Source of the DNA: Streptomyces sp. YIM 121038 | GTDB lineage: Bacteria > Actinomycetota > Actinomycetes > Streptomycetales > Streptomycetaceae | Assembly (NCBI RefSeq): GCF_006088715.1 | Contig: NZ_CP030771.1 | Location: 6,529,501 to 6,593,500, forward strand | Direction of reading: 5' to 3' | DNA length: 64,000 nt | Shown: positions 46,076 through 54,810 of the stretch, one piece after another | Layout: each line of letters starts with the position of its first letter | Numbering within the stretch: the stretch's first letter is position 1 | The notes under the pieces: generated by a model | Database searches by the model: none | Told to the model about the DNA's origin: nothing | The model's input: the letters and a program-made list of their open reading frames with translations, nothing else | Program-made: the position numbers and the translations under genes

Positions 46076-47844
46076 TGGGATCCCCCCGACATCAGCCACG
46101 CGTACTCGGCGTTGTCCCGCAGCAGTTCCTGATGGGTGCCCACGGCGGCGATGCGGCCGCCGGAGAGCAGGGCGACGCGGTCCGCGAGCAGCACCGTCGA
46201 CGGGCGGTGGGCCACCACCAGGGCGGTGGTGTCCTTCAGGACGCGCCGCAGTGCCGCCTCGACCAGCGCCTCGGTGTGGACGTCGAGCGCCGACAGCGGG
46301 TCGTCGAGGACCAGGAACCTCGGCCGCCCCACGACCGCGCGGGCCAGGGCGAGCCGCTGCCGCTGGCCGCCGGACAGGCTCAGGCCCTGCTCGCCGACCT
46401 GGGTGTCCGCGCCCTGCGGCAGCGCGTGCACGAAGTCGGCCTGCGCGACCGACAGGGCGTGGCCGAGCTCGCGCTCCCCGGCGTCGGGACCGGCCCCCAT
46501 GAGGACGTTCTCGCCGACGGACGCCGAGAACAGGGTGGGCTCCTCGAAGGCCACCGACACCAGCTCCCGCACCCGCTGCCGGGGCAGGGCCGCGATGTCC
46601 TCGCCGTCGAGCGTGATGCGGCCGCCGCTGACGTCGTGCAGCCGGGGCACGAGGGCGGTGAGCGTGGTCTTGCCGCTGCCGGTGGCGCCCACCAGGGCCA
46701 TCGTCTCGCCCGTACGGATGTGCAGATCGATGTGGGACAGGACCGGCGGCGTCTCCTCGTCCGCGTCCGGATAGCGGAAGGAGACCCCTTCGAAGCGCAT
46801 CCCGTCGGCGGCCCCCGGCGCGCTCCCGGCGACGGCGCCCGCGTCGGACTCCGGCTCCGCGTCGAGCACTTCGAAGTACCGCTCCGTGGCCGTCGCCGCC
46901 TCCTGGCTCATCGCGAGCAGGAAGCCCATCGACTCCACCGGCCAGCGCAGCGCGAGCGCCGTGGACAGGAACGCCACCAGGGTGCCCGCCGACAGGTCGC
47001 CGTCGGCGACCTGCACGGAGCCGAGCACGAGCGCCGCCCCGATGGCCAGCTCCGGCAGCGTCGTGATGACGCCCCAGATCGCGGCGAGCAGCCGGGCCTT
47101 GGCCAGCTCGGTGCCGCGCAGGGTCCGCGACAGGTCGCGGAACGCCCGCGCCTGGCTGCGGTGGCGCCCGAAGCCCTTGATGATGCGGATGCCGAGGACG
47201 CTCTCCTCGACCACCGTCGTCAGATCGCCCACCTGGTCCTGCGCGCGCCGCGCCACGTCGGCGAACCGCGCCTCGAAGTACGACACGACGACCACCAGCG
47301 GCACCACCGGCGCGAGCAGCACCAGGCCGAGCGTCCAGTCCTGGGCGAGGAGGAGGGCCACGCCGACCAGGATCGTCGCGCCGTTCACCACCATGAAGGT
47401 CAGGGGGAAGGCGAGGAAGAGGCGGATCAGCATCAGGTCCGTCGTGCCGCGCGAGAGCAGCTGGCCCGAGGCCCAGCGGTCGTGGAAGGCCACCGGCATC
47501 CGCTGGAGGTGCCGGAACAGGTCCGCCCGCATCGACGCCTCGACCCCCGCGAGGGGCCGCGCCACCAGCCACCGCCGGAAGCCGAAGAGCAGCGCCTCCG
47601 CGACGCCGAGGCCGAGCAGGAGCAGTGCCCCGAGCCAGACCCCCGCGGTGTCCCCGTCGGCCACCGGGCCGTCCACCATCCACTTCAGGACGAGCGGGAA
47701 GACCAGGCTCATGCAGGAGGCCACGATGGCGACAAGAGCGGCCCAGAACAGGCGCTTTCGGACAGGGCGGACGTACGGCCACAGGCGCGTGAGCGTCCGG
47801 ACGGCCGACCGGCCGCCTCCGGCGGATTCGAGTGTGGTGGACAT
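46072..47844 (-). CDS. ABC exporter half-transporter, degenerate ATP site subunit
   Basis: A 590-residue half-transporter (MdlA-like). Six TM segments lie at about residues 25-310 (RLFWAALVAIVASCMSLVFP and later), followed by an ATPase domain with Walker A GATGSGKT, Q loop AFEEPTLF, a canonical LSGGQRQ signature, but a Walker B ending VLDDPLSALD, with Asp where the catalytic Glu is expected. The H loop AHRPSTV is present. This is the usual signature of the non-hydrolysing site in heterodimeric exporters. It is first of the two-gene operon. The ribosome site before ATG 47844 is weak, and a TAGGCT box 10 bases upstream could give a near-leaderless mRNA. Confidence 0.9.
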   Translation of the reverse strand: MSTTLESAGGGRSAVRTLTRLWPYVRPVRKRLFWAALVAIVASCMSLVFPLVLKWMVDGPVADGDTAGVWLGALLLLGLGVAEALLFGFRRWLVARPLAGVEASMRADLFRHLQRMPVAFHDRWASGQLLSRGTTDLMLIRLFLAFPLTFMVVNGATILVGVALLLAQDWTLGLVLLAPVVPLVVVVSYFEARFADVARRAQDQVGDLTTVVEESVLGIRIIKGFGRHRSQARAFRDLSRTLRGTELAKARLLAAIWGVITTLPELAIGAALVLGSVQVADGDLSAGTLVAFLSTALALRWPVESMGFLLAMSQEAATATERYFEVLDAEPESDAGAVAGSAPGAADGMRFEGVSFRYPDADEETPPVLSHIDLHIRTGETMALVGATGSGKTTLTALVPRLHDVSGGRITLDGEDIAALPRQRVRELVSVAFEEPTLFSASVGENVLMGAGPDAGERELGHALSVAQADFVHALPQGADTQVGEQGLSLSGGQRQRLALARAVVGRPRFLVLDDPLSALDVHTEALVEAALRRVLKDTTALVVAHRPSTVLLADRVALLSGGRIAAVGTHQELLRDNAEYAWLMSGGSQ

Positions 47845-48272
47845 CAGGGGTGAGCCTACGTTTCACCACTGACAGCGCCCACTGAGTTTCGTCCCGTACG
47901 CCGTCCTCCGCTGGTCCTAGGACCTTGGCCCCCACCCCTTCGAGCTGCGGGAACGCGGGTCCGCCGACGTGTACGTGCCCCCGGCGACGAGATGCCGAGC
48001 TCCCGCGGACGGGAAGGGCTCGCACTCGTCGCCGGGGGCACGCCCCACCGTGGCGCCGCCGGCGGACCGGCCACTGTCGGCGCCTCGGTCAAGACCCATC
48101 TCACCCATGCGCACGGCAAGTTGGACGTCAGGACCGGGCCGCGGCCGTATCGGAGGGGTACGCCGCGGCATCCTCGGCTGACCCCCCGTAGCGCAGTGGT
48201 CCAGCCGAGACCGGAATCCGGTCCTCACGGACCGCGCACCCCCCGGGGCGCGGCCCGCTCAGCCCTGGGTCC
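47845..48272. other. Gene-free interval with large perfect inverted repeat
   Basis: This 428-base gap has no convincing gene. It contains an 18-bp perfect inverted repeat, CGTGCCCCCGGCGACGAG (47974-47991) with CTCGTCGCCGGGGGCACG (48025-48042), around a 33-base partly self-complementary loop. Two small adjoining hairpins follow: GACCGG-AAT-CCGGTC (48209-48223) and GGTCC-TCAC-GGACC (48220-48233). The large structure could end the minus-strand protease transcript, though it is about 230 bases past the stop. Confidence 0.6.
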
Positions 48273-49658
48273 TTACCCGCGCTCCCACAACGCGGGGGTG
48301 TTCGGGGGCTCCCAGCCCTCCTGTGCCTGGTGCGGCTGGAGGCAGCGGAAGGTCTCGCCGCCGTACGTGACCGCGTCACCGGCCGCGTAGACGGAGCCCG
48401 CCGCCCAGGTGCCGCTCGGGTCGCCGGGGCCGGGTCCTGGCCCCGGGTCCTCGCCGCCCGTGGTCTTCAGCGTCAGCTGGAACTGCTGGAGCAGCGGATT
48501 GATCGGCTGGTAGAACGTCGTGCCGCCGGAGCTGCAGTTGCCCGAGCCGCCCGAGGTGACGCCCTGCGCCTGGCTGCCGGAGATGTACGAGCCGCCGGAG
48601 TCGCCGGGCTCGGCGCACACCGTCGTCCGGGTCACGCCGTTGATGGTGCCCTCGGGGTAGGTGACGCTGGTGTTGTGCTGCGAGATCGTGCCGCAGTGCC
48701 ATCCGGTGGTCGACCCGGAGCGGCAGATGGAGGCTCCCACCGGCGACTGCGTCGAGCCCGCGACACCCACGCGCGTGCCGCCCTGGCCCTTGACGTACGG
48801 GGTCGACGTCCACTGCGAGTTCGCGGCCACCCACGCCATGTCGCGGCCCGGGAAGATCGAGCCGCGGAAGGTGCCCTGCGCGACCCGGTTGAACCCTTGC
48901 GTGGCCGTGCCCACGCGGCCGCAGTGGCCCGCCGTGGCGAAGCCCTGGGTGGACCCCTGCGTGATCGGGAACCCGACCGAGCAGCGGCCGCCCATGTAGT
49001 ACGCGTCGCCGCCGACGAGGTCGTACAGCGGCCGCGGCCGGTCCGTGGTCCGCACCACGCGCACCAGGTCGCGGCCCACGCCCGCGGCGGCCACGAGCCG
49101 GTGGGCGGCGGTGGCCCGCACGGCGTCCACGACGACCGCGTTGGCCTTGACGTCGACGTACCAGACCGGGGCGTCCAGCGTCTTCGTCTTCTTCGCGGCC
49201 CGGTCGAGCGCGGCCTTGGCCGCGTCGAGCCGGGCGAGGGCGTGGTCGACGACCAGGGCCTTCGCGCCCTTGGCCGTGATGGCGGGGACGTCCTTGCGGT
49301 CGGTGGTCGCCACCGTGAGCGTGCCCGAGGTGGCGCCCTGCACCCAGGCGCCCGCGAAGTCACGGCCGAGGGCGTTGCGCAGCGAGCCCGCGACGGCACC
49401 CGCCTCGGCCTCGTTGACGAGCCGCGCCTCGGCCTGCGTGGGGGAGAGGCCGAGGTCGCGCTGCATGGCCTCGAGCACCGCGGGCGACGTCCTGGCCACG
49501 GCGGCGGTGTCGGCGGGGGACGGGGAGTCGGCGTGGGCGGAGCCGGGGATCGAGGCGAAGACGAGGGCGCCGGCGGCCACGAACGCGGCGCCGGCCGCGG
49601 CCAGGCCGCGGCGGTCGGTACATTTCCTGAGGAACGGGGAGGCATCTCTGAACTGCAT
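48273..49658 (-). CDS. Streptogrisin C-like secreted serine protease with chitin-binding tail
   Basis: A 461-residue S1E (alpha-lytic/streptogrisin) protease. The signal peptide (about 1-43) ends near GSAHADS. A pro-region follows (AVLEAMQRDLGLSPTQAEAR and the KTLDAPVWYVDV segment), typical of self-inhibiting propeptides. The mature domain starts near DLVGGDAYYMGGRCSVGF and has H245 (ATAGHCG), D273 (GRDMAW) and S354 (PGDSGGS). A Pro/Gly linker (GEDPGPGPGPG) leads to a C-terminal CBM5/12-like chitin-binding module (about 416-461, WAAGSVYAAGDAVTYGGETF and ending PALWERG). This matches streptogrisin C (sprC) architecture. It would degrade proteins bound to chitinous material. Confidence 0.92.
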   Translation of the reverse strand: MQFRDASPFLRKCTDRRGLAAAGAAFVAAGALVFASIPGSAHADSPSPADTAAVARTSPAVLEAMQRDLGLSPTQAEARLVNEAEAGAVAGSLRNALGRDFAGAWVQGATSGTLTVATTDRKDVPAITAKGAKALVVDHALARLDAAKAALDRAAKKTKTLDAPVWYVDVKANAVVVDAVRATAAHRLVAAAGVGRDLVRVVRTTDRPRPLYDLVGGDAYYMGGRCSVGFPITQGSTQGFATAGHCGRVGTATQGFNRVAQGTFRGSIFPGRDMAWVAANSQWTSTPYVKGQGGTRVGVAGSTQSPVGASICRSGSTTGWHCGTISQHNTSVTYPEGTINGVTRTTVCAEPGDSGGSYISGSQAQGVTSGGSGNCSSGGTTFYQPINPLLQQFQLTLKTTGGEDPGPGPGPGDPSGTWAAGSVYAAGDAVTYGGETFRCLQPHQAQEGWEPPNTPALWERG

Positions 49659-49855
49659 GGGGGTCTCCTCGGTGTGTCATCGGGGAGGGGGGGATCCGTA
49701 GAGCGGGGAAGCGGGATCCGCCCTCTCTCCGGTCGCCCATACCGTAGAAGTCTCAACAGCCGCCCAGTAGATGCCAGTTACCCCCCTGGTCCCGTGTTAT
49801 GGCCCCCGCCACCAGCTGTTCATCCCCTTCGGCCCGTGGACGACACGCCCGTCCC

Positions 49856-50809
49856 CTAGCCCACGTCCGCCCCGGGCGACGCCAGCCACGCCGAGTAGCT
49901 CTCGCTGCGGGCGGCCGCCTCCGCGTGCGCGGCCCGCGCGTGCGCGAACACCCCCGCCGCGGTGTCGTGCGCGTACGTCTCGGGGTGCCACCCCAGCAGA
50001 TGCCGCCAGTACAGGGGCGTGCCCGCGAGGGGCCGGGTCACGATCCCGCCCGTCGGCGGAAACGTCGCGCGGCACAGCCCCACCGCCCGCCCCACCTGCA
50101 CCAGATGCACGCACGACGCGGTGTCGGTCTCGTACACGGACGACGGCGTGAACCCCGCCCGCGCGCACGCGGCGGTGAAGCAGTCCCCGAAGCACCCGTC
50201 GCCCGGCACGTCCGTCCACGCCTCGTCCGCGAGGTCCCCCAGCTCGATCTGCGCCTCCCCGGCGAGCCGGTGCTCCGTGGCGAGCATGACGAACACCGGG
50301 TCCCGCGCCACCTCGCGCCACACGAGCCGCTCGCGCTCCGGCGGCGCGGCCGCCCCGCACGTGCCGACGAGCGCGAAGTCGAGCCGCCCGTCGGCGACCT
50401 GGGCCGCGATCTCCCGCTCCGACCAGGAGGTGTACGTGGACACGGACTGCTCGGGGTGCGCGGCGGCGAGCCGGTCCACCAGGCCGCCGAGCAGCGGCCC
50501 GTGGGTGCCGCCGAGCCGGAAGCCGCGCCGGTCCTGCCAGCCGCGCGTGAACCGCTCGGCCTCCTCCTGGAGTTCGCTGACGGCGGGCAGCACGATCCGC
50601 GCGCGGGCGAGCACGAACTCGCCGAGGGGAGTGGGCCGCACCCCGGACCTGCCGCGCTCGAACAGCTCGCCCCCCAGGGCCCGTTCGATCCGTTTCAGCT
50701 GGGCGCTGAGCGCGGGCTGGGCGAGGCCGAGCGCGGTGGCCGCCTTCGTCAGGCTGCCCGCGTCGGCGATCGCCCGGATCGTCTTCAGGTGCCGCAACTC
50801 CAGGTCCAT
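49856..50809 (-). CDS. LysR-family transcriptional regulator
   Basis: A 317-residue regulator. The N-terminal winged helix-turn-helix (MDLELRHLKTIRAIADAGSL, then TKAATALGLAQPALSAQLKR) is followed by the LysR helix and a periplasmic-binding-like effector domain (about 90-300; SVSTYTSWSEREIAAQVADG, RLDFALVGTCGAA). The effector cannot be predicted. It lies 61 bases after the glgX stop on the same strand and upstream of the streptogrisin C-like gene (197 bases away, same strand). Control of that protease is possible, since LysR genes often act on neighbours, but the usual divergent layout is absent. Confidence 0.9.
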   Translation of the reverse strand: MDLELRHLKTIRAIADAGSLTKAATALGLAQPALSAQLKRIERALGGELFERGRSGVRPTPLGEFVLARARIVLPAVSELQEEAERFTRGWQDRRGFRLGGTHGPLLGGLVDRLAAAHPEQSVSTYTSWSEREIAAQVADGRLDFALVGTCGAAAPPERERLVWREVARDPVFVMLATEHRLAGEAQIELGDLADEAWTDVPGDGCFGDCFTAACARAGFTPSSVYETDTASCVHLVQVGRAVGLCRATFPPTGGIVTRPLAGTPLYWRHLLGWHPETYAHDTAAGVFAHARAAHAEAAARSESYSAWLASPGADVG

Positions 50810-50870
50810 GCGGTGAGCTTCGTCGGCCTCCGGGCCTGGGGCAATACTTTGGTACGGACCTGAATCTCCC

Positions 50871-53201
50871 TCACGGCACGTCGCTCCCCGGGGACCCGGG
50901 CGCCCCGGGCGCGGGCACCGCCCTGAGCAGCAGCGCCGACCGGGCCTCCACGGTCACCTCCGTCCCCGCGGCGAGCAGCGTCCCCGGGGCCTCCCGCTGC
51001 TCCTCGCCCGCGGTGTCCACCACCACCTCGTACGCGTCGGCCCACGGCGGCCCCGGCAGCGTGAAGCCCACCGCCCGGTCGGCGCCGTGCAGCACCGCCA
51101 GGAAGCTGTCGTCGGTGACCTGCGCGCCGCGCGCGTCCCGGCCCGGTATGTCGCGCCCCGACAGATACATGCCGAGCGTCGCGGCGGGCGCGTACCAGTC
51201 GGCCTCCGTCATCTCCGTGCCGCGGGCCGTGAACCACGCCAGGTCCCGCAGGCCGTCCGCCGAGTGGGCGCGCCCGGAGAAGAAGGCGCGGCGCCTCAGC
51301 ACCGGGTGCCGGTGGCGCAGCGCGATCAGCCGCCGGGCGAGCGCGAGCAGACCGCCCCAGCCGGGGTCGTCGCGCAGCTCCCAGTCCACCCAGCTGATCT
51401 CGTTGTCCTGGCAGTACGCGTTGTTGTTGCCGCCCTGCGTGCGGCCCATCTCGTCGCCCGCGACCAGCATCGGCACCCCGGTGGAGAGCAGCAGCGTGGT
51501 CAGCAGGTTGCGCAGCTGGCGCCGGCGCAGCGCGTTCACCTCCGGGTCGTCGGTCTCGCCCTCGGTGCCGCAGTTCCACGCGCGGTTGTCGTCGGCGCCG
51601 TCCCGGTTGCCCTCGCCGTTGGCCTCGTTGTGCTTGCGCTCGTAGCTCACCAGGTCCCGGAGCGTGAAGCCGTCGTGCGCGGTCACGAAGTTCACCGACG
51701 CGTACGGGCGCCGCCCGCCCCACGCGTACAGGTCGCTCGACCCGGACAGGCGGTAGCCCAGGTCGCGCACGTCCGGCAGGGCGCCCCGCCAGAAGTCCCG
51801 CACCGCGTCCCGGTAGCGGTCGTTCCACTCGGTCCACAGCGGCGGGAACGCCCCCACCTGGTAGCCGCCCGAGCCCACGTCCCACGGCTCGGCGATCAGC
51901 TTCACGCGCCGGAGCACCGGGTCCTGCGCGATCACCGCGAGGAACGGCGAGAGCATGTCGACGTCGTGGAAGGAGCGCGCGAGGGCCGCCGCCAGGTCGA
52001 AGCGGAAGCCGTCCACGCCCATCTCGCTCACCCAGTAGCGCAGCGAGTCCGTGATGAGCCGCAGCACCTGCGGGCGCACCACGTGCAGGGTGTTGCCGCA
52101 GCCCGTGTAGTCGGCGTACCGCCGGGCGTCCTGCTGGAGGTGGTAGTAGGCGTGGTTGTCGACGCCCTTCAAGGAGAGCGTCGGGCCCATCTCCCCGGCC
52201 TCCGCCGTGTGGTTGTAGACGACGTCGAGGATCACCTCGATCCCGGCCTCGTGCAGCGCCCGCACCATCCGCCGGAACTCCCCGACCTGCTGCCCGGTGG
52301 TGCCGGTCGCCGCGTACGCCGCGTGCGGCGCGAAGTAGCCGATCGAGTTGTACCCCCAGTAGTTGCGCAGGCCCCGCCGCAGCAGATGGTCCTCGTGCGC
52401 GAACTGGTGCACCGGGAGCAGCTCGACGGCCGTCACCCCGAGGCGTACGAGGTGGTCTATGGCCGCCGGGTGCGCGAGCCCCGCGTACGTGCCGCGCAGC
52501 GGCTCGGGCACGTCCGGGTGGCGCATGGTGAAGCCGCGCACGTGCAGTTCGTAGATGACGGAGTCGGCCCACGGGGTCTTGGGGCGGCGGTCGTCGGCCC
52601 ACTCGTCGTCCGCCGCGTCGTCGTGCACGACGACGCCCTTCGGCACGAAGGGCGCCGAGTCCCGGTCGTCGCGCACGGTGTCCGCCACGTGCTGCTGCGG
52701 CCAGTCCCGCACGTGGCCGTACACCTCCGGCGGCAGCGATCCGTAGTCCTGCCCGGGGCCCGCGTCGACCGCGCGCGCGTACGGGTCCAGGAGCAGCTTC
52801 GCCGGATTGAAGCGGGCGCCGGTCCAGGGGTCCCAGCGGCCGTGCACGCGGTAGCCGTACCGCTGCCCGGGGAGCGCGCCGGGCACGAAGCCGTGCCAGA
52901 TCTCGTGCGTCAGCTCGGTGAGCGGGCAGCGCGTCTCCGTGCCGTCCGCGCCGAACAGGCACAGGTCCACGGCCTCGGCGCCGCCCGCCCACAGCGCGAA
53001 GTTCGTGCCCGCCACCCCGTCCGGGCCCACCCGGAAGCGGGCGCCGAGCGGCGTCGGCGCCCCCGGCCACACCGGGCGCGTGGGGGCGGGGCGGACCTTG
53101 CCGCCGCGCCCGCCGTTGCGCTCGGCCGCCGCGCCGCCGGGCCTGACCCGGTCCACGGCACGCGCCCCCTTGACTGCCCCCTGCTCGGGTGCACTCGACA
53201 C
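50871..53201 (-). CDS. glgX: Glycogen debranching enzyme GlgX/TreX
   Basis: A 776-residue GH13_11 enzyme hydrolysing alpha-1,6 branches. The N-terminal CBM48-like domain is in PTPLGARFRVGPDGVAGTNF. The barrel shows NYWGYNSIGYFAPHAAYAAT, the nucleophile region GVDGFRFDLAAALARSF, the acid/base glutamate in VKLIAEPWDVG and the aspartate in NFVTAHDGFTLRDLVSYERK. The ending has beta-sheet domain C. GTG 53201 was chosen (GGGAGG about 10 bases upstream). It completes glucan breakdown with glgP, 11 kb away. It could equally be called treX by homology to the maltooligosyltrehalose pathway debranching enzyme; treY/treZ are not in the window. Confidence 0.92.
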   Translation of the reverse strand: MSSAPEQGAVKGARAVDRVRPGGAAAERNGGRGGKVRPAPTRPVWPGAPTPLGARFRVGPDGVAGTNFALWAGGAEAVDLCLFGADGTETRCPLTELTHEIWHGFVPGALPGQRYGYRVHGRWDPWTGARFNPAKLLLDPYARAVDAGPGQDYGSLPPEVYGHVRDWPQQHVADTVRDDRDSAPFVPKGVVVHDDAADDEWADDRRPKTPWADSVIYELHVRGFTMRHPDVPEPLRGTYAGLAHPAAIDHLVRLGVTAVELLPVHQFAHEDHLLRRGLRNYWGYNSIGYFAPHAAYAATGTTGQQVGEFRRMVRALHEAGIEVILDVVYNHTAEAGEMGPTLSLKGVDNHAYYHLQQDARRYADYTGCGNTLHVVRPQVLRLITDSLRYWVSEMGVDGFRFDLAAALARSFHDVDMLSPFLAVIAQDPVLRRVKLIAEPWDVGSGGYQVGAFPPLWTEWNDRYRDAVRDFWRGALPDVRDLGYRLSGSSDLYAWGGRRPYASVNFVTAHDGFTLRDLVSYERKHNEANGEGNRDGADDNRAWNCGTEGETDDPEVNALRRRQLRNLLTTLLLSTGVPMLVAGDEMGRTQGGNNNAYCQDNEISWVDWELRDDPGWGGLLALARRLIALRHRHPVLRRRAFFSGRAHSADGLRDLAWFTARGTEMTEADWYAPAATLGMYLSGRDIPGRDARGAQVTDDSFLAVLHGADRAVGFTLPGPPWADAYEVVVDTAGEEQREAPGTLLAAGTEVTVEARSALLLRAVPAPGAPGSPGSDVP

Positions 53202-53355
53202 CTGTCAGCCTCCCGCGGCTCGGCCCCGTCGGCGTGCGGCCGGGGCATGCGGCGTCCCGGCCGCGGCTCCCCGGCCGACGTCCTTCCCCCTGTTCTGCCC
53301 AGCGGGCGCGTCGCACTCACGTTTCCCGGGGCGGGGCAGCCTCGTTGGGCCCGAC

Positions 53356-54633
53356 GTGAGACAGGCAACGAGGCGCGCTCGGCGCGCACGGACCGCGCTG
53401 AGGCTCGCGGTGGCATGGACGGGACTGGTACTCGCGGCATCGGGCTGCTCCGGTACGGCGCTCGACGGGGTGCTCGGCCGCCCCCGCTCGCCCGCCGACG
53501 CGATCCGGGTGACACCCGGCGACGGGAAGAAGGGCGTGCGGCCCGAGAAGCACCTGAAGGTGGAGGTGCCGGACGGACGCCTGGAGTCGGTGCGCGTCGT
53601 CCGGTCCCAGGACGCCCAGGAGACCGAGGTGAAGGGCCGCGTGTCCGCCGACGGCATGAGCTGGCGCCCCCTGGCGCGGGGCGGGGACGAGAAGCTGGCG
53701 CTCGCCGCCAAGTACACCGTGGACGCCGTCGCGCTCGACGGCCACGGCCGCCGCTCCGCGCGCCACACCACGTTCACCACGTACGTCCCCGAGGAGCGCT
53801 TCATCGGGTACGTCACCCCGGAGCACCGCGCCACGGTCGGCACCGGCATGATCGTCTCGCTCGAGTTCAACCGCGAGATCACCGACCGGGCCGCCGTGCA
53901 GCGCGCCATCCGCGTCACGGCCGAGCCCGCCGTGGAGATCCGCCCGCACTGGTTCGGCAGCACCCGCGTCGACTTCCGCCCCGAGAAGTACTGGAAGCCC
54001 GGCACCAAGGTCACCGTGGGCCTGCGGCTGCGCGACGTCGAGGCCGCGCCCGGCGTCTACGGCCTCCAGGAGAAGTCCTTCTCCTTCACCGTCGGCCGCA
54101 GCCAGGTCAGCCTCGTCGACGCCGCCGCGCACACCATGCGGGTGCGCCGCGACGGGGAGCCGGTCACCACCGTCCCGATCACCGCGGGCGCCCCGAAGAC
54201 GACGACGTACAACGGCAAGATGGTGATCACCGAGATGCTGGAGGTGACCCGCATGAACAGCCGCACGGTCGGCTTCGGCGGGGAGTACGACATCCCGGAC
54301 GTGCCGCACGCCATGCGCCTGACCACCTCGGGGACCTTCCTGCACGGCAACTACTGGGCGCCGAACGCGCCGGGGAACAGCAACGTCAGCCACGGCTGCG
54401 TGGGCCTGCGCGACGTGAAGGGCGGCAGTTCCAAGACCCCGGCGGGCTGGTTCTTCGACCGCAGCCTCATCGGCGACGTGGTCGAGGTCGTCAACAGCCA
54501 TGACAAGAAAGTGGCTCCTGACAACGGCCTCGGAGGCTGGAACATGGATTGGGAGGAGTGGCGGTCCGGGAAGAAGTCAGGGCAGGCACATAAGTCCACC
54601 AAGGGGGACAAGAAGGAGCGCTCGAACCGCTGA
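53356..54633 (+). CDS. L,D-transpeptidase lipoprotein, copy 1
   Basis: A 425-residue cell-wall enzyme. The basic N-terminus and hydrophobic core end in the lipobox LAASGC (Cys31). Two bacterial Ig-like domains (about 45-250, with the linker sequence DFRPEKYWKPGTKVTV) precede the YkuD catalytic domain with HGNYW and SHGCVGLRD (catalytic Cys348). It forms 3-3 cross-links in peptidoglycan. A charged Lys/Ser-rich tail follows. The GTG start at 53356 is supported by the signal peptide but has no clear ribosome site. A paralogue follows 177 bases downstream. It is divergent from glgX. Confidence 0.88.
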   Translation: MRQATRRARRARTALRLAVAWTGLVLAASGCSGTALDGVLGRPRSPADAIRVTPGDGKKGVRPEKHLKVEVPDGRLESVRVVRSQDAQETEVKGRVSADGMSWRPLARGGDEKLALAAKYTVDAVALDGHGRRSARHTTFTTYVPEERFIGYVTPEHRATVGTGMIVSLEFNREITDRAAVQRAIRVTAEPAVEIRPHWFGSTRVDFRPEKYWKPGTKVTVGLRLRDVEAAPGVYGLQEKSFSFTVGRSQVSLVDAAAHTMRVRRDGEPVTTVPITAGAPKTTTYNGKMVITEMLEVTRMNSRTVGFGGEYDIPDVPHAMRLTTSGTFLHGNYWAPNAPGNSNVSHGCVGLRDVKGGSSKTPAGWFFDRSLIGDVVEVVNSHDKKVAPDNGLGGWNMDWEEWRSGKKSGQAHKSTKGDKKERSNR

Positions 54634-54665
54634 TGCCACCACCGGCCCGCACGAAGGTCGTAGTT

Positions 54666-54698
54666 GGAACGGAACGGTGACATTTGGCGGGGAGTCAT
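54666..54698 (+). promoter_or_regulatory. Possible ECF-sigma (SigE-like) promoter
   Basis: GGAAC occurs twice back to back (54666-54670 and 54671-54675). The second is followed after 18 bases by GTCAT (54694-54698), similar to envelope-stress ECF promoters in Streptomyces. It lies about 113 bases before the second L,D-transpeptidase start. Confidence 0.35.
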
Positions 54699-54810
54699 CG
54701 GTGCGGGCCGTGTGGTTATCTGGCGCAGTGCGCGAGACGGAGGGTCTTTCCCGGTCGCGCGGCGACGGATGAGTGCGGGCCTGTCGGGGCCGTGCGAGGG
54801 GAGAAACATC

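Noticed and set aside
47856..48119. Possible 87-codon minus-strand gene between the protease and ABC genes
   Set aside because: It spans the 18-bp inverted repeat, has Arg/Pro/Gly-rich sequence without domains, and no ribosome site was seen.
48185..48240. tRNA-like sequence (GTAGCGCAGTGGT followed by small hairpins)
   Set aside because: It resembles a D-arm, but there is no T-arm consensus, no matching acceptor stem and no plausible anticodon loop. The hairpins overlap each other.
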